A DNA stretch of 64,000 bases from Candidatus Fermentithermobacillaceae bacterium (lineage in GTDB: Bacteria; Bacillota; Sulfobacillia; Fermentithermobacillales; DUSS01). Made by a program: the position numbers and the translations under genes. The number at the start of each line of letters is the position of its first letter. The first letter of the stretch is position 1. The notes under the pieces are model-generated. The model saw only the letters and a list, made by a program, of their open reading frames with translations, was not told the origin of the DNA and did no database searches. Where the stretch lies: NCBI GenBank assembly GCA_012842495.1, contig DUSS01000004.1, forward strand, positions 186,001 to 250,000, written 5' to 3'. Shown one piece after another: positions 1-8,618 of the stretch.

Positions 1-1090
1 AGTTCTTCGGTGTGATGGTGTTGTGGATCATCCGCTCGGGGTAGTACGGATCGGCAGTGAGCATCGCCGCCCTGCGATCGAGAGCATGGAATATAGCCTT
101 GCGGAAATTCACGTTGTTGACGGCGATCTTCCAGTTACCGGGCTCATATTCCTCCGGGAACTTTGGGTTGAAGTTAAACGCGTAGAAGTAGGTATAGAAG
201 CTGGTCTCAGCCGGACGGACCATTTTGCTCTTCTCAGGATCCTTCATCCACTCATCCAGCGCGTCCGTGGGGATTGCGGCGCCCGTGATCTCGCCGCGCA
301 AGAAGAGCTCAGGCGCCAGCGTTGTAGCTTCCTGGTTATACTTGAAGATGAGCTTGGGGATATGCACGTTCCCGGCATCCCAGTACTTTTCGTTTTTCAC
401 AAATACCTGCTGATTGTGAGGCTCCCACACGGAGAAGAGGTAGCAACCGTTGTAGAGGAGGTACTCGTTGTCCGTTCCGAACTTCTCGCCTACTTCCTGC
501 AGGAACTTGCCGTTGACGGGCATGAACGGACAGTAGGTAAGCATGCTGAGGAAGTACGGAACCGGTTTCTCGAGGGTGTACACCAACGTGTACTTGTCCG
601 GGGCCTTCACTCCGACCTCATTGAAATCGGTGATCTCGCCGTTGAAGTATTTCTCGGCGTTCTTGATGACCCGGTACACGATGTCGGCGGTCTGGGAAGC
701 GTTGGCCGGATTCAGGATGTACTTCGCAGCGTCAACCCAGTCCTGCGCGGTTACTTCCGCATACTCTTTACCATCGTAGGTGAGCCACTTCACGCCCTTC
801 CTGATGTGGAAGGTCCACGTCAGACCATCGGGTGAGACTTCCCACGACGTGGCGAGCCCGGGCCTCAGGATACCCAGGTTATCGTACTCCACGAGGCAGT
901 CAACACAGTTGGCAGCCACGGAGAATTCGGCCGTGGTAGCGGTGACGAGATAGTTGATGGTCGTGAGCTCGCCAGAGTAAATCCCGACCACATCGCCCGA
1001 CTTCCGCGGAGTTGGGCCGGCCCCTTTGCACCCGGCTAGCACCAGGGCTCCGAGCAGAAGAACCGGCACCACTCTTCTTGCCAGTCTCAT
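1..1090 (-). CDS. Extracellular solute-binding lipoprotein, family 5 (peptide/nickel ABC transporter), partial
   Basis: Not in the ORF track because the reading frame runs off the left edge; I read it directly. The frame opens with ATG at 1090 behind GGGGAGGGTG and encodes a lipoprotein signal ending in the lipobox LAGC (Cys21). About 363 residues are visible. The mature part has typical family-5 stretches such as LRPGLATSWEVSPDGLTWTF and FRKAIFHALDRRAAM. Proteins of this family capture oligopeptides, nickel chelates or other small solutes outside the membrane and hand them to a Dpp/Opp-type ABC permease. The permease genes should lie to the left, outside the window. The ligand cannot be told from this part. 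A 17-base palindrome lies just upstream. Confidence 0.9.
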   Translation of the reverse strand, partial: MRLARRVVPVLLLGALVLAGCKGAGPTPRKSGDVVGIYSGELTTINYLVTATTAEFSVAANCVDCLVEYDNLGILRPGLATSWEVSPDGLTWTFHIRKGVKWLTYDGKEYAEVTAQDWVDAAKYILNPANASQTADIVYRVIKNAEKYFNGEITDFNEVGVKAPDKYTLVYTLEKPVPYFLSMLTYCPFMPVNGKFLQEVGEKFGTDNEYLLYNGCYLFSVWEPHNQQVFVKNEKYWDAGNVHIPKLIFKYNQEATTLAPELFLRGEITGAAIPTDALDEWMKDPEKSKMVRPAETSFYTYFYAFNFNPKFPEEYEPGNWKIAVNNVNFRKAIFHALDRRAAMLTADPYYPERMIHNTITPKN

Positions 1091-1132
1091 CAAAACACCC
1101 TCCCCTAACTTGATAATGATTCTGAAGTCTTC

Positions 1133-1149
1133 ACTCATCAGTGATGAGT
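1133..1149. promoter_or_regulatory. 17-base palindrome, putative operator of the solute-binding protein gene
   Basis: ACTCATCA-G-TGATGAGT is a perfect 8-1-8 inverted repeat 43 bases upstream of the ATG of the solute-binding lipoprotein, where a repressor would block transcription. The cognate regulator is not identifiable here. That it is an operator is inferred from symmetry and position. Confidence 0.5.
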
Positions 1150-1431
1150 ATGTGGATGTTATTCGCCTTTGCCGGATTGATTTCCTTCATGTCCTCGTAG
1201 GTTTCTTCAAATCTTTGTGCAACCGGGCGATCTGGGCTTCACCCGGTCTTACCAGGCCGAGTCTCCGGGGGTCGAGACTCCACAAGGCATATCAGTACTA
1301 TAGTATCAGGGAAACAAGAGAATCGGCTAGGCTCGTTTTGATACCATTCAATCCTCGGCGTTTATCCGCAGGCACGGCGAGTCATATTTGCCTGGCTCTG
1401 GCGCGGCCCATGCTTCCGGACAACACAAACA

Positions 1432-1470
1432 GCCGGAAGGGGCGTGTCCGTGCGTTCCGCCCCCTCCGGC
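1432..1470 (-). terminator. Rho-independent terminator after the SIMPL gene
   Basis: The arms GCCGGAAGGGGCG and CGCCCCCTCCGGC pair with one A-C mismatch around a 13-base loop. On the minus strand the hairpin is followed by the T-rich tract TGTTTGTGTTGT. It begins about 20 bases after the SIMPL gene stop codon. Confidence 0.75.
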
Positions 1471-1490
1471 CTCCGCTTCAGAGGCAGCAC

Positions 1491-2219
1491 CTAGAAAGTA
1501 AAGTCAATTCTTACGGTAGCTCTTACGCTAAGGGTGCCTCCCTCTATGGGAGTAGTCATTCCCTCAATGCTTCTCAGAGGAGCACTACCGTAAGCTTCGT
1601 CCACGGTGGCCCATCCGTCCGATATCCTGTACACTCCCGTGATGACCACTCCGGCCGCTTTAGCCATCGTCTCCGCCTTGCTCCTGGCATTGGTCACGGC
1701 TTGCGCCAGTAGTTCGTTCTTAAGAGGCTCGGGATTCTGAAGCCCGAAAGATATACCGCCGATGTTAGTGGCGCCCGCTGCTACGGCCCTGTCGATAGCG
1801 TCTCCAATCCTCGCGATGTCCCTGATTTTCGCAACAACGGTGTTGTTGCACCGGTAGCCCACGAGCACCTGCTTCTCTTCGGGTTTTTCTCCCCGCCATT
1901 CGTACACCGGATAAAGGCTGAAGTTGGAAGTCTGGATATCCTCCCTGGCGATACCTATTCCCAGAAGCGCTTGAATAACCGCATCCATCGCCCGGGAGTT
2001 GGTTTGCTGGGCTTCAGCGGCGGTTGGTGCGTTGGTTTCGACTCCGAAACTGATCGTCGCCATATCTGGCTTGACCTGCATGGAAGCTTCACCTGTAACG
2101 GAGATGAGCCTCTGCTGGGACTCTTCGGCGTGAACTCTCGTCGAAGCTCCACTGCCGCTCAATGCCAGCGCTAAGGTGAGCCCAAGAACCAGGACGACAC
2201 CCAAGGTCCGCTTTGTCAT
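1491..2219 (-). CDS. Secreted SIMPL (DUF541) domain protein
   Basis: The protein has an N-terminal signal peptide (MTKRTLGVVLVLGLTLALAL..., cleavage near VHA-EE) followed by one SIMPL domain. It carries the usual opening ISVTGEASMQVKPDMATISF and the late stretch AVTNARSKAETMAKAAGV. Family members are exported, form ring-like oligomers in some species, and have no agreed biochemical role; some are linked to stress or envelope functions. I moved the start 26 codons downstream of the ORF-track start, because ATG 2219 has AAAGGGG at good spacing and directly begins the signal peptide. It stands alone with its own terminator, downstream of glpX by 165 bases, so it could be co-transcribed with glpX. 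Confidence 0.85.
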   Translation of the reverse strand: MTKRTLGVVLVLGLTLALALSGSGASTRVHAEESQQRLISVTGEASMQVKPDMATISFGVETNAPTAAEAQQTNSRAMDAVIQALLGIGIAREDIQTSNFSLYPVYEWRGEKPEEKQVLVGYRCNNTVVAKIRDIARIGDAIDRAVAAGATNIGGISFGLQNPEPLKNELLAQAVTNARSKAETMAKAAGVVITGVYRISDGWATVDEAYGSAPLRSIEGMTTPIEGGTLSVRATVRIDFTF

Positions 2220-2384
2220 AAGAATTACCCCTTTCGCAAGGTTTGAACGAGCGAGCCCGCCCCGCATATCTGGTGCACCCGACGGTTTGGACGTCAAAAG
2301 AAGGCAATTGTTCCACGGAAGAGGCGAAATTGCCGGGAAGAAAACTCATAACTGGATGCTGGAGGTTTCGAGGTCCAGCACACT

Positions 2385-3380
2385 TCAGCGAACCCGCTTC
2401 CTCACGAACTCGGGCTTTTTGTCCAGCCGGTGTCTGGCTTCGATGAACCGAATGGTACCGGTCGTACCGCGCATAACAACCGAATGCGTGGACGCCCACA
2501 CTCCCGAGTACCGAACGCCCCTGAGGATCTCCCCGTCGGTGACTCCAGTGGCCGCGAATATCACGTCATCTCCCTTGACGAGGTCATCCATGGTGAGCTT
2601 TCTTCGGATATCACCGATGCCCATGGTCTTGGCCCGCTCGACTTCCTCGGGTGAAACGGGCCACAGCCTCGCCTGCATTTCCCCGCCGACGCACCGCAGC
2701 GCCGCCGCGGACAGAACCCCTTCCGGCGCCCCTCCGATTCCCGCCAGCACGTCCACACCAGAATCCTCAAATCCCACGGCTACCGCCGGTGAAAGATCCC
2801 CGTCGGGAATCAGCTTCACCCTGGCACCGGCCCTGCGTACGTCCGCAATCAAGCCCTCGTTTCTCGGCCGGTCGAGTATCACGACGACGAGGTCGCCAAC
2901 GTTCTTTCCAAGCGCCGCCGCCACCCGCTCGAGGTTCTCCTCTATTGGCCGGTCCAGGTCGATCACTCCGCGAGCTTTGGGCCCCACCGCCAGCTTCTCC
3001 ATATACATATCCGGGGCGTGCAGAAGACACCCTTCCTCGGCCACGGCCAGTACGGACAGCGCCCTCGAGAGCCCTTTTGCCAGCACGTTGGTACCTTCCA
3101 AAGGGTCTACGGCCACGTCGACCTTGGGACCGTTCCCGGTGCCCACTTTCTCCCCTATGTACAGCATGGGCGCTTCGTCCATCTCGCCTTCGCCTATCAC
3201 TATCTTCCCGTCGATATCCACTGAGCTTAAGGCAAGCCTCATGGCCTTTACGGCGGCAGCATCGCAAGCTTCCTTGTCTCCTGTACCCATCAGTCTGCCA
3301 CAGGATAGCGCCGCCGCTTCCGTAACCCTCACAAACTCAAGAGAAAGCTCCCTCTCCATTTCGTGCGCCATATCCATCAC
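2385..3380 (-). CDS. glpX: Fructose-1,6-bisphosphatase class II
   Basis: At 331 residues it matches the GlpX family throughout its length. Visible motifs are GEGEMDEAPMLYIGE near residue 63, the metal- and phosphate-binding VDPLEGTN near residue 91, and PDGDLSPAVA in the C-terminal half. The enzyme hydrolyses fructose-1,6-bisphosphate to fructose-6-phosphate with a divalent metal and drives gluconeogenesis in the cytoplasm; some homologues also act on sedoheptulose bisphosphate. Three starts lie within four codons (GTG 3380, ATG 3377, ATG 3371); the GGGGTG Shine-Dalgarno-like site fits ATG 3371 best, so the true N-terminus may be three residues shorter. No other central carbon genes are adjacent. 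Confidence 0.95.
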   Translation of the reverse strand: MMDMAHEMERELSLEFVRVTEAAALSCGRLMGTGDKEACDAAAVKAMRLALSSVDIDGKIVIGEGEMDEAPMLYIGEKVGTGNGPKVDVAVDPLEGTNVLAKGLSRALSVLAVAEEGCLLHAPDMYMEKLAVGPKARGVIDLDRPIEENLERVAAALGKNVGDLVVVILDRPRNEGLIADVRRAGARVKLIPDGDLSPAVAVGFEDSGVDVLAGIGGAPEGVLSAAALRCVGGEMQARLWPVSPEEVERAKTMGIGDIRRKLTMDDLVKGDDVIFAATGVTDGEILRGVRYSGVWASTHSVVMRGTTGTIRFIEARHRLDKKPEFVRKRVR

Positions 3381-3704
3381 CCCGTTCGCGGATGCCTATC
3401 CCATCTTCGGTTTCCAATAAAGCCGTGCTGCATCGTAGCAATCAAAACCCCTGACGCAGACATTACCCACTCTGCACGGAGCAGCCGGGCTGGCCGTTCT
3501 ATGAAACTCGAAGAGCGAGCTACCTCCGAATTCCTTGTAAGCCGGGGAAACCCTGCTCCTAACGAATGCCGAATGCAGCTGCCATTTCATACAGTAACGC
3601 AAGCACTACCAGGGGTAAAGACGAACACCTTAAGGAGAATTCGCGCTCAACAGAGACACTGAATCTGGGAAATGGGCCAGAGAAGTAATAGATCTAACCG
3701 GATG

Positions 3705-3713
3705 TGATATACT
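3705..3713 (+). promoter_or_regulatory. Extended -10 promoter-like element upstream of rsgA leader
   Basis: TGATATACT matches an extended -10 (TGN followed by TATACT). No good -35 hexamer is seen 16-18 bases upstream, as is common for extended -10 promoters. A transcript from here would contain the leader ORF and inverted repeat before rsgA. Confidence 0.4.
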
Positions 3714-3761
3714 TACTACGCAGTTTTCATGCTTCCTACGTCAACTCCGTGATTGGAGGTG

Positions 3762-3836
3762 GTGCCGTATGCTGCTAACACGACGTATGAATTCAGCTTC
3801 TAAGCCACTTCAAAAAGCATCGGGAGCATACGGCAC
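3762..3836 (+). repeat. 12-bp inverted repeat spanning a leader ORF start
   Basis: GTGCCGTATGCT (3762-3773) and AGCATACGGCAC (3825-3836) are perfect reverse complements separated by 51 bases. The first arm contains the ATG of the short leader ORF, so pairing in RNA would hide that start codon. No T-tract follows, so it is not a simple terminator. Confidence 0.6.
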
Positions 3837-3858
3837 GCCGCGACCCGAAGCTCGCTGA
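3769..3858 (+). CDS. Putative 29-residue leader peptide upstream of rsgA
   Basis: ATG 3769 is preceded by GGAGGT with an 8-base spacer, a near-ideal ribosome binding site, and the frame runs 29 codons to TGA at 3856. The predicted peptide (MLLTRRMNSASKPLQK...) matches no family I know. It lies 145 bases before rsgA and its start codon is inside one arm of a 12-bp inverted repeat. Too short for the ORF track. It may be a regulatory leader peptide or chance; there is no direct evidence of translation. Confidence 0.3.
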   Translation: MLLTRRMNSASKPLQKASGAYGTPRPEAR

Positions 3859-4002
3859 AGCGGTCCCGACCGGGGGTAGCTTCCATAGTTGTTTAACGTG
3901 GGAACCGATTCCCCGCGTGTCCGGGTTTGCGTCCGACTTCGGCCGAAATGTTTGTTCCGCCGTCTTTAGTGCCTTCGCTCCCAAACGGGAGGATTGACCA
4001 GG

Positions 4003-5061
4003 TTGTCCCATACCATAGGAAAGGTCGTACGAACTGGCCCGGGAACGTATCTTGTAGATTCCAACGGAGACTTGTGGTTTTGTCATCTCAGGGGGCGCTT
4101 AAAAGCGCTCGCTGAGAATTCCCGAGACCTACCTTGTGTGGGTGACATCGTTGTGCTTGAGAGCATCGCCCGTGAGCGCCGCGAAGTTGCGGGCGCTACG
4201 GTTTCGGGAACGGCCGTCATATCGGAGGTATTGCCGAGAAGAACGCAGATTTCCCGGCTCTCTCCGCCGGACACGCCGGGAAGGCAGCGGGTCGAGCAGG
4301 TGCTGGCAGCTAATGTGGATCAAGGTGTCATCGTGGTATCGCTCACTATCCCCCCTTTAAAAGCGGGCACGGTTGAACGTTATCTCGTCTTGTGCAGACA
4401 GGCTGGCGTGTCTGCGGTGGTGTGTCTCAACAAGATCGACGAGGTCGACCCCGTCACAGCAGGCATCCTGTCGCATCTAATCGCGGACAGTTGTACAGGT
4501 GAAACCGGAAATCCGGTACGTTCGGCAGAGGCCGGTGATGAACGCTGGCTGCGCCGAACGCGTGAAATCGTAAGCCGGCTTCGAAACCGGGGTGTTCCGG
4601 TGGTGCTCACCAGCGCGGTGACGGGAAAAGGACTCGACGAACTCCGCAGGCTGCTTTCGGGAAAGACTTCGGTATTTCTCGGACCTTCCGGCGCAGGTAA
4701 AACCTCGATTCTGAACCGCCTGGAGCCGGGGTTTGCCGGCAAAACTCTTCCGGTGAGCTCCGCCACCTCGCGGGGCCGGCACTCTACCACTTATTCGAGT
4801 CTTCTCCGCGTGGGCGACGGAGAGGTCGCCGATATCCCGGGGCTCAGGGCCATCGGGTTTTGGGACCTCGACGAAGAACCTGTCCGCTCCGAATATGAGG
4901 ATATCGAGGAACTGGCCCTTGCTTGCAAATTCCGAAACTGCTCCCATACGCATGAACCAGGATGTGCCGTAAAGGAAGCGGTGGAGCGAGGCGAATTGGA
5001 AGTGTCGAGGTACAAACGTTACGTAAGGCTCATGCGGGAGGCCAGACGCAGACCCAGGTAG
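4003..5061 (+). CDS. rsgA: Ribosome small-subunit-dependent GTPase A
   Basis: RsgA (YjeQ/YloQ) is a circularly permuted GTPase that helps late maturation of the 30S ribosomal subunit. The permuted motif order is visible: G4 LNKID comes before the P-loop GPSGAGKTS, followed by the G3 DIPG. An N-terminal OB-fold (GKVVRTGPGTYLVDSNG) precedes the GTPase core. The C-terminal zinc finger is seen as CKFRNCSHTHEPGC. Length is about 352 residues, slightly long for the family. The ORF track start (TTG 3994) touches the GGGAGG site directly; TTG 4003 has a 10-base spacer and is preferred. The long leader may carry regulation. Confidence 0.93.
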   Translation: MSHTIGKVVRTGPGTYLVDSNGDLWFCHLRGRLKALAENSRDLPCVGDIVVLESIARERREVAGATVSGTAVISEVLPRRTQISRLSPPDTPGRQRVEQVLAANVDQGVIVVSLTIPPLKAGTVERYLVLCRQAGVSAVVCLNKIDEVDPVTAGILSHLIADSCTGETGNPVRSAEAGDERWLRRTREIVSRLRNRGVPVVLTSAVTGKGLDELRRLLSGKTSVFLGPSGAGKTSILNRLEPGFAGKTLPVSSATSRGRHSTTYSSLLRVGDGEVADIPGLRAIGFWDLDEEPVRSEYEDIEELALACKFRNCSHTHEPGCAVKEAVERGELEVSRYKRYVRLMREARRRPR

Positions 5062-5145
5062 AGGAGCCGGTACTCATTGAGCAGGAGGGGTTTAGAGAAC
5101 ACCTACCCCGCCAGGGGTGCCGGCGAAAAGGTGAGCACGCTTTTT

Positions 5146-5179
5146 GCTGCACCTCCCCGCGAACCCGGGGAGGTGCAGC
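5146..5179. terminator. Hairpin between convergent rsgA and coiled-coil protein genes
   Basis: GCTGCACCTCCCC and GGGGAGGTGCAGC form a perfect 13-bp stem with an 8-base loop in the gap between two convergent genes. Only short T-tracts flank it, so it is a probable but atypical terminator for rsgA, the opposite gene, or both. Confidence 0.55.
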
Positions 5180-5235
5180 ATTTGAATCCAAGAGGGTACT
5201 CCCGCGACTTGAAAGAACTCGCCCCGGTGACCTCT

Positions 5236-5838
5236 CTAAAGAGTCTTAACGTACTCAAGCAGGCCGCGGGTAAGCTGGATCGCCTCTTCGAGCAGGCTTA
5301 ACTTCTCTTGCGCCAGAGAAAGCCTCCGCTCGAGGATTAGGACGAATCTCTCGGCAAAGCCCCTCATCGTATTGTCCTGGACCCGGGAGACCCGCTCTTT
5401 GAGCTCAGCTATCCTTTCGGAAAGCCTTGCTATATGCTCTTCGAGCTTCGCGCGGCTTTCGGTCATCCTCGCCAGGCGCTCTTCCAGTTTGGGGACAAGC
5501 TTCTCTTTGTCAAACCGGTTGCGGGTGAAAGAATCCCCGACCTCGGCCCAGTCTACCCCATTTTCCTCCGCGATTTGCTGGAGCGACTTCCCTCCCTTGA
5601 ATTGCGCGATCAGGGTTTCCAAGGGTACCCCGCTGCGACCCGCGATATACGCCAGGGCCGCCAGCGAGCCCCGGGCTCTGGGCCGTTTCAGTTCGGTGGC
5701 CGCCGCCTCGGAGTTGGGGGTGCCGGGCACCTGAACCTCTTCCCCGGAAAGGGACGGCTCAGCGAATGCGGCGGAAGCTCCAAGACCGACACACACTGCC
5801 GCAATCAGGATTCCTGCAACCGCTCTTTTCCAGTACAT
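5236..5838 (-). CDS. Secreted protein with C-terminal coiled coil, unknown function
   Basis: I do not recognise the family. A clear signal peptide (MYWKRAVAGILIAAVCVGLG..., cleavage near AFA-EP) is followed by a Pro/Ala-rich stretch. Next comes a short helical segment with SLQQIAEENGVDWAEVGD, resembling the small 'not-so-lazy' helix-turn repeats of some exported proteins. Residues from about 110 to 200 are a charged heptad-rich coiled coil (KLEERLARMTESRAKLEEHI...). The start has GGAGGTG at 7-base spacing. It follows the regulator/sensor-kinase genes on the same strand by 97 bases, so it may belong to that operon or be a periplasm-side partner or target of the kinase. This link is inference. 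Confidence 0.7.
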   Translation of the reverse strand: MYWKRAVAGILIAAVCVGLGASAAFAEPSLSGEEVQVPGTPNSEAAATELKRPRARGSLAALAYIAGRSGVPLETLIAQFKGGKSLQQIAEENGVDWAEVGDSFTRNRFDKEKLVPKLEERLARMTESRAKLEEHIARLSERIAELKERVSRVQDNTMRGFAERFVLILERRLSLAQEKLSLLEEAIQLTRGLLEYVKTL

Positions 5839-5935
5839 CGTTCACACCTCCTTTTATTGGGCTGCTTTCACTTACTAATATCGGCCACAAATGTGAACGA
5901 AGATCGGAAGACACTTTTAAGAAAGTTTTAATTCC

Positions 5936-7384
5936 CTAGCTTTTCTCTAGGGGAAGGGTTATCGTGAAGGTCGAACCGTGGCCTACCCTGCTCTCGACGT
6001 CAAGCGTACCGCCATGCTTCTCCACAATGAACCTGGCAATAGAAAGTCCCAACCCGGCACCGGGTTTTCTGCCAGACCTCGACTTGTCGCCGCGGTAGAA
6101 CCGTTCAAATATGTGAGGCAAGTCTTCGGGAGGAATACCGGGACCTTGGTCGGAGACCGAGATGTGAGCATTACCATCGCTGACGCTCAGCGAGACCTGA
6201 ACTTCTCCGCCAGGAGGGGAATACTTCGCCGCGTTATCTATGAGATTACATAAGGCCTCGACCAACCTGTCTTCGCAAATCGTCGCTGCGACGGGGCTGG
6301 TCGGAGTATCGACCGATATGACGACCTGGCGCTCTCTAGCAACCGGTTCCATTCTCGCCACCGTATCCCGGACCACTTTGGCCAGGTCCGATCTGGACAT
6401 CGGGAAAGGTAGTTCTCCGGACTCCAGCCGCACGAGGAAGAACAGGTCTTCCACCAGCCTGGACAGTCTTTCCGCCTCGTCCCGAATGATCCCGATCGCA
6501 CGTCGTCGATCATCTTCGGTGTTAATAACGTCGGTTAGAGCTTCAGCAAACCCCTTTATGGAAGTGACCGGGGTCCGCAAGTCGTGGGAGATATCCGAAA
6601 GCATCTTCTGACGCTCCTCCATCACGCGACGGAGTTTGTTTTTCTCCTCGGTAAGCCCCTCCACGAGCCGGGATATCTCCTGCGACATGACGTTCATCGC
6701 AGATGCCAGCTCCCCCAGTTCATCGGCGGAATCGGCTTCAATATGCTGACTGAATTCGCCACGGGAGATAGCCCGGGCCACGCCTGCCATTTTCTTCAGA
6801 GGATTCGTAATGCTTCTCGAAAGCACCAGGCCTACCACCAGGGTTACACCGGAGGCCAAAATCCCCGCGCGGATGAGGGAAGCCACAACTTCCCTGTTGG
6901 CAGTACTGGAAATCTGCTTCAAGGACCTGACAATGATCATAACTCCCGTGACGCGCTCTCCCGTCCACCAGGGCACGGCTACACCCACCGCATCCGGGCC
7001 GATCATGGGAAAGTCGAAGCGATCCAGGCCCGTGCCCTGTATCGCTTTGGAAATGAGGCGAACCGGCACGTTTTGTCCGACCAGGCTATTGGCCCCCTCC
7101 GCGGTGTCGGCAATTACGGTACCCCGATCGTCGGTGAGGAGCACCCTCGATTCGGAAATGGACGCCAGCCCCGACAAAAACCGGCGTAAGGCCTTCGCGT
7201 CGGTGACGGGCACGTCCAGCGATTTCACCAGCGGTTCAACTCTTTCCGCAAGAAGGACCATCTGCCGGGATGCAATCCGCTTGAAAAGCTGGTCGAGCAG
7301 TTGTGCCTGATAAACGCCCATGATGAGCGCCACCAGTACTATCACCGCGACAAAGGAAATCGTGAGTTTTGCCCGAATGGACAT
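5936..7384 (-). CDS. Membrane sensor histidine kinase
   Basis: A classical transmembrane kinase of 482 residues. TM1 is about residues 8-26, an extracytoplasmic sensor of about 140 residues (Cache-like, with LLTDDRGTVIADT) follows, and TM2 is about 168-189. A HAMP linker covers about 190-245. The HisKA box is SDISHDLRTP with His267 as phosphoacceptor. The ATPase domain has the N box NLIDNAAKYSP (Asn384), G1 SDQGPGIP, the F box FERFYRGD and G2 GAGLGLSIA, all intact. It would autophosphorylate and pass phosphate to the OmpR-type regulator encoded just upstream. The signal is unknown. Similar architecture is seen in PhoR/ResE-type kinases. Confidence 0.92.
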   Translation of the reverse strand: MSIRAKLTISFVAVIVLVALIMGVYQAQLLDQLFKRIASRQMVLLAERVEPLVKSLDVPVTDAKALRRFLSGLASISESRVLLTDDRGTVIADTAEGANSLVGQNVPVRLISKAIQGTGLDRFDFPMIGPDAVGVAVPWWTGERVTGVMIIVRSLKQISSTANREVVASLIRAGILASGVTLVVGLVLSRSITNPLKKMAGVARAISRGEFSQHIEADSADELGELASAMNVMSQEISRLVEGLTEEKNKLRRVMEERQKMLSDISHDLRTPVTSIKGFAEALTDVINTEDDRRRAIGIIRDEAERLSRLVEDLFFLVRLESGELPFPMSRSDLAKVVRDTVARMEPVARERQVVISVDTPTSPVAATICEDRLVEALCNLIDNAAKYSPPGGEVQVSLSVSDGNAHISVSDQGPGIPPEDLPHIFERFYRGDKSRSGRKPGAGLGLSIARFIVEKHGGTLDVESRVGHGSTFTITLPLEKS

Positions 7385-7538
7385 AGCTCGGTCTCCTCGG
7401 ATGCTCGGTTTATGCGCCTCACTTCTAAAGCTCTGTTCGGCAAATCCAACATCTAGCGAAGCTTTTCGTCTTGTGCAGGTGCGTTCAACGAAGTTCGTGT
7501 TACATCCCGTTGGTACCCTTCAATCTCCCACCTCGTAA

Positions 7539-8381
7539 TCACGCTCTACTTTGTCCTGGTCCGGTCTCTCGCGGGTTCGGTGGATGGTACTCGAACTTGT
7601 ACCCCACGCCCCATACCGTCTTCAAGTATCTGGGATTTTCGGGGTCTTCCTCTATCTTCTGACGCAACCGGCGCACGTGTACATCCACGGTCCGGATATC
7701 CCCGATATAGCTGTACTCCCACACGGTTTCGAGCAGGAACTCCCTGGTGAACACCCGGTTCGGGTTCGACGCAAGCAGCCAGAGAAGGTCGAATTCTTTG
7801 GGCGGAAGGGTCACAATCCTCCCGCGGACGGTCACTTCGCGCGAAGCTTTGTCAATCGCTAAACCCGGGTACTTGAGGACTTCCCCTTGAAGATCCCTCT
7901 TATCGCCCAAACCGGTACCGGAGTGAGAACCACCAACTTGTGAGGCCGCTTGGCCCAGCGTACCAGATGTTTGACTATCCGCGCCGGCAACGTGGTAAAG
8001 GCCGGACGGTTCAGCACCCGCTCTCCTGAGAATCGCCTTGACCCTAGATACCAGCTCCCGGGGACTGAACGGCTTGACCACATAGTCGTCCGCACCCAGT
8101 TCCAGGCCCAGTACTCTATCGACTTCCTCGCCCCGGGCCGTGAGCATGATCACTGGCGTGTTCTTCTCGCGCCGGATTTGCTTTAAGACCTCCCAACCGT
8201 CGAGTTCAGGCAACATGATATCGAGGATCACCAGGTCGGGCGAGGATTCTTTCCAGAGGGCAAGAGCTTCGGGCCCCGTAGACGCCTCCAACACCCGGAA
8301 TCCCTCATTTTGCAGGTAGAGCTTAACAAGCTCTCTGATGTGGGCCTCGTCGTCAGCTACAAGGACGGTCCTTCCGCTCAC
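7539..8381 (-). CDS. OmpR-family response regulator with a long linker
   Basis: The receiver domain has the acidic pair ADDE, the phosphoacceptor in VILDIMLPELDGWE, the conserved Thr in MLTARGEE and the Lys in DDYVVKPF. A winged-helix trans_reg_C DNA-binding domain closes the protein (LPPKEFDLLWLLASNPNRVF ... RTVDVHVRRLRQKIE). The linker between them is about 45 residues, Gly/Ser-rich and much longer than usual. The ORF track begins 26 codons earlier at a TTG; GTG 8381 gives the family-typical N-terminus MSGRTVLVADDE with GAGGTGG upstream, though ATG 8453 remains possible. Followed after 154 bases by its cognate histidine kinase. Confidence 0.92.
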   Translation of the reverse strand: MSGRTVLVADDEAHIRELVKLYLQNEGFRVLEASTGPEALALWKESSPDLVILDIMLPELDGWEVLKQIRREKNTPVIMLTARGEEVDRVLGLELGADDYVVKPFSPRELVSRVKAILRRAGAEPSGLYHVAGADSQTSGTLGQAASQVGGSHSGTGLGDKRDLQGEVLKYPGLAIDKASREVTVRGRIVTLPPKEFDLLWLLASNPNRVFTREFLLETVWEYSYIGDIRTVDVHVRRLRQKIEEDPENPRYLKTVWGVGYKFEYHPPNPRETGPGQSRA

Positions 8382-8618
8382 AGCCGGAAAAGCCACCTCT
8401 TTAAAGAGTCTCAGCTTCAATTCGTCGCCTGCCAATGGCGGACCTTCTGGCATAAGCAATGACCTGCATGAATGCTGTGCGGCCGAGGACTGCGGGGTTG
8501 AAGGGCTTCATTACCGCTACGGCTTCGAAGACAAAGCTCCACGGGGTAACCATGGTGCGGCGTTATGGCTCAAACCGGCAATCCGGTCCCTTCGCCAGGG
8601 GACCCGGTCCACCCGTGG

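Larger units (their letters stand above)
1091..1490. other. Intergenic region between SIMPL gene and solute-binding protein gene
   Basis: About 400 bases without a credible gene. It holds the ribosome binding site and palindrome of the solute-binding protein on the right-to-left transcript, and the terminator of the SIMPL gene. The 228-residue plus-strand ORF covering it overlaps the SIMPL gene antisense and has no recognisable domain. I see no further signal. Confidence 0.6.
3381..3993. other. Gene-poor region between glpX and rsgA with structured leader
   Basis: About 600 bases separate these divergent genes. The left half shows no gene I can support. The right half carries an extended -10-like element, a short ORF with a strong ribosome binding site, and a 12-bp inverted repeat, all listed separately, so an untranslated leader of rsgA of about 280 bases is likely. 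Confidence 0.5.

Noticed and set aside
2176-3420. 414-residue plus-strand ORF
   Set aside because: Exactly antisense to glpX and the SIMPL gene, Ser/Pro-rich, with no domain; a shadow of GC-rich coding.
3793-4086. 97-residue minus-strand ORF overlapping rsgA
   Set aside because: Antisense to rsgA and its leader, with no ribosome binding site of note.
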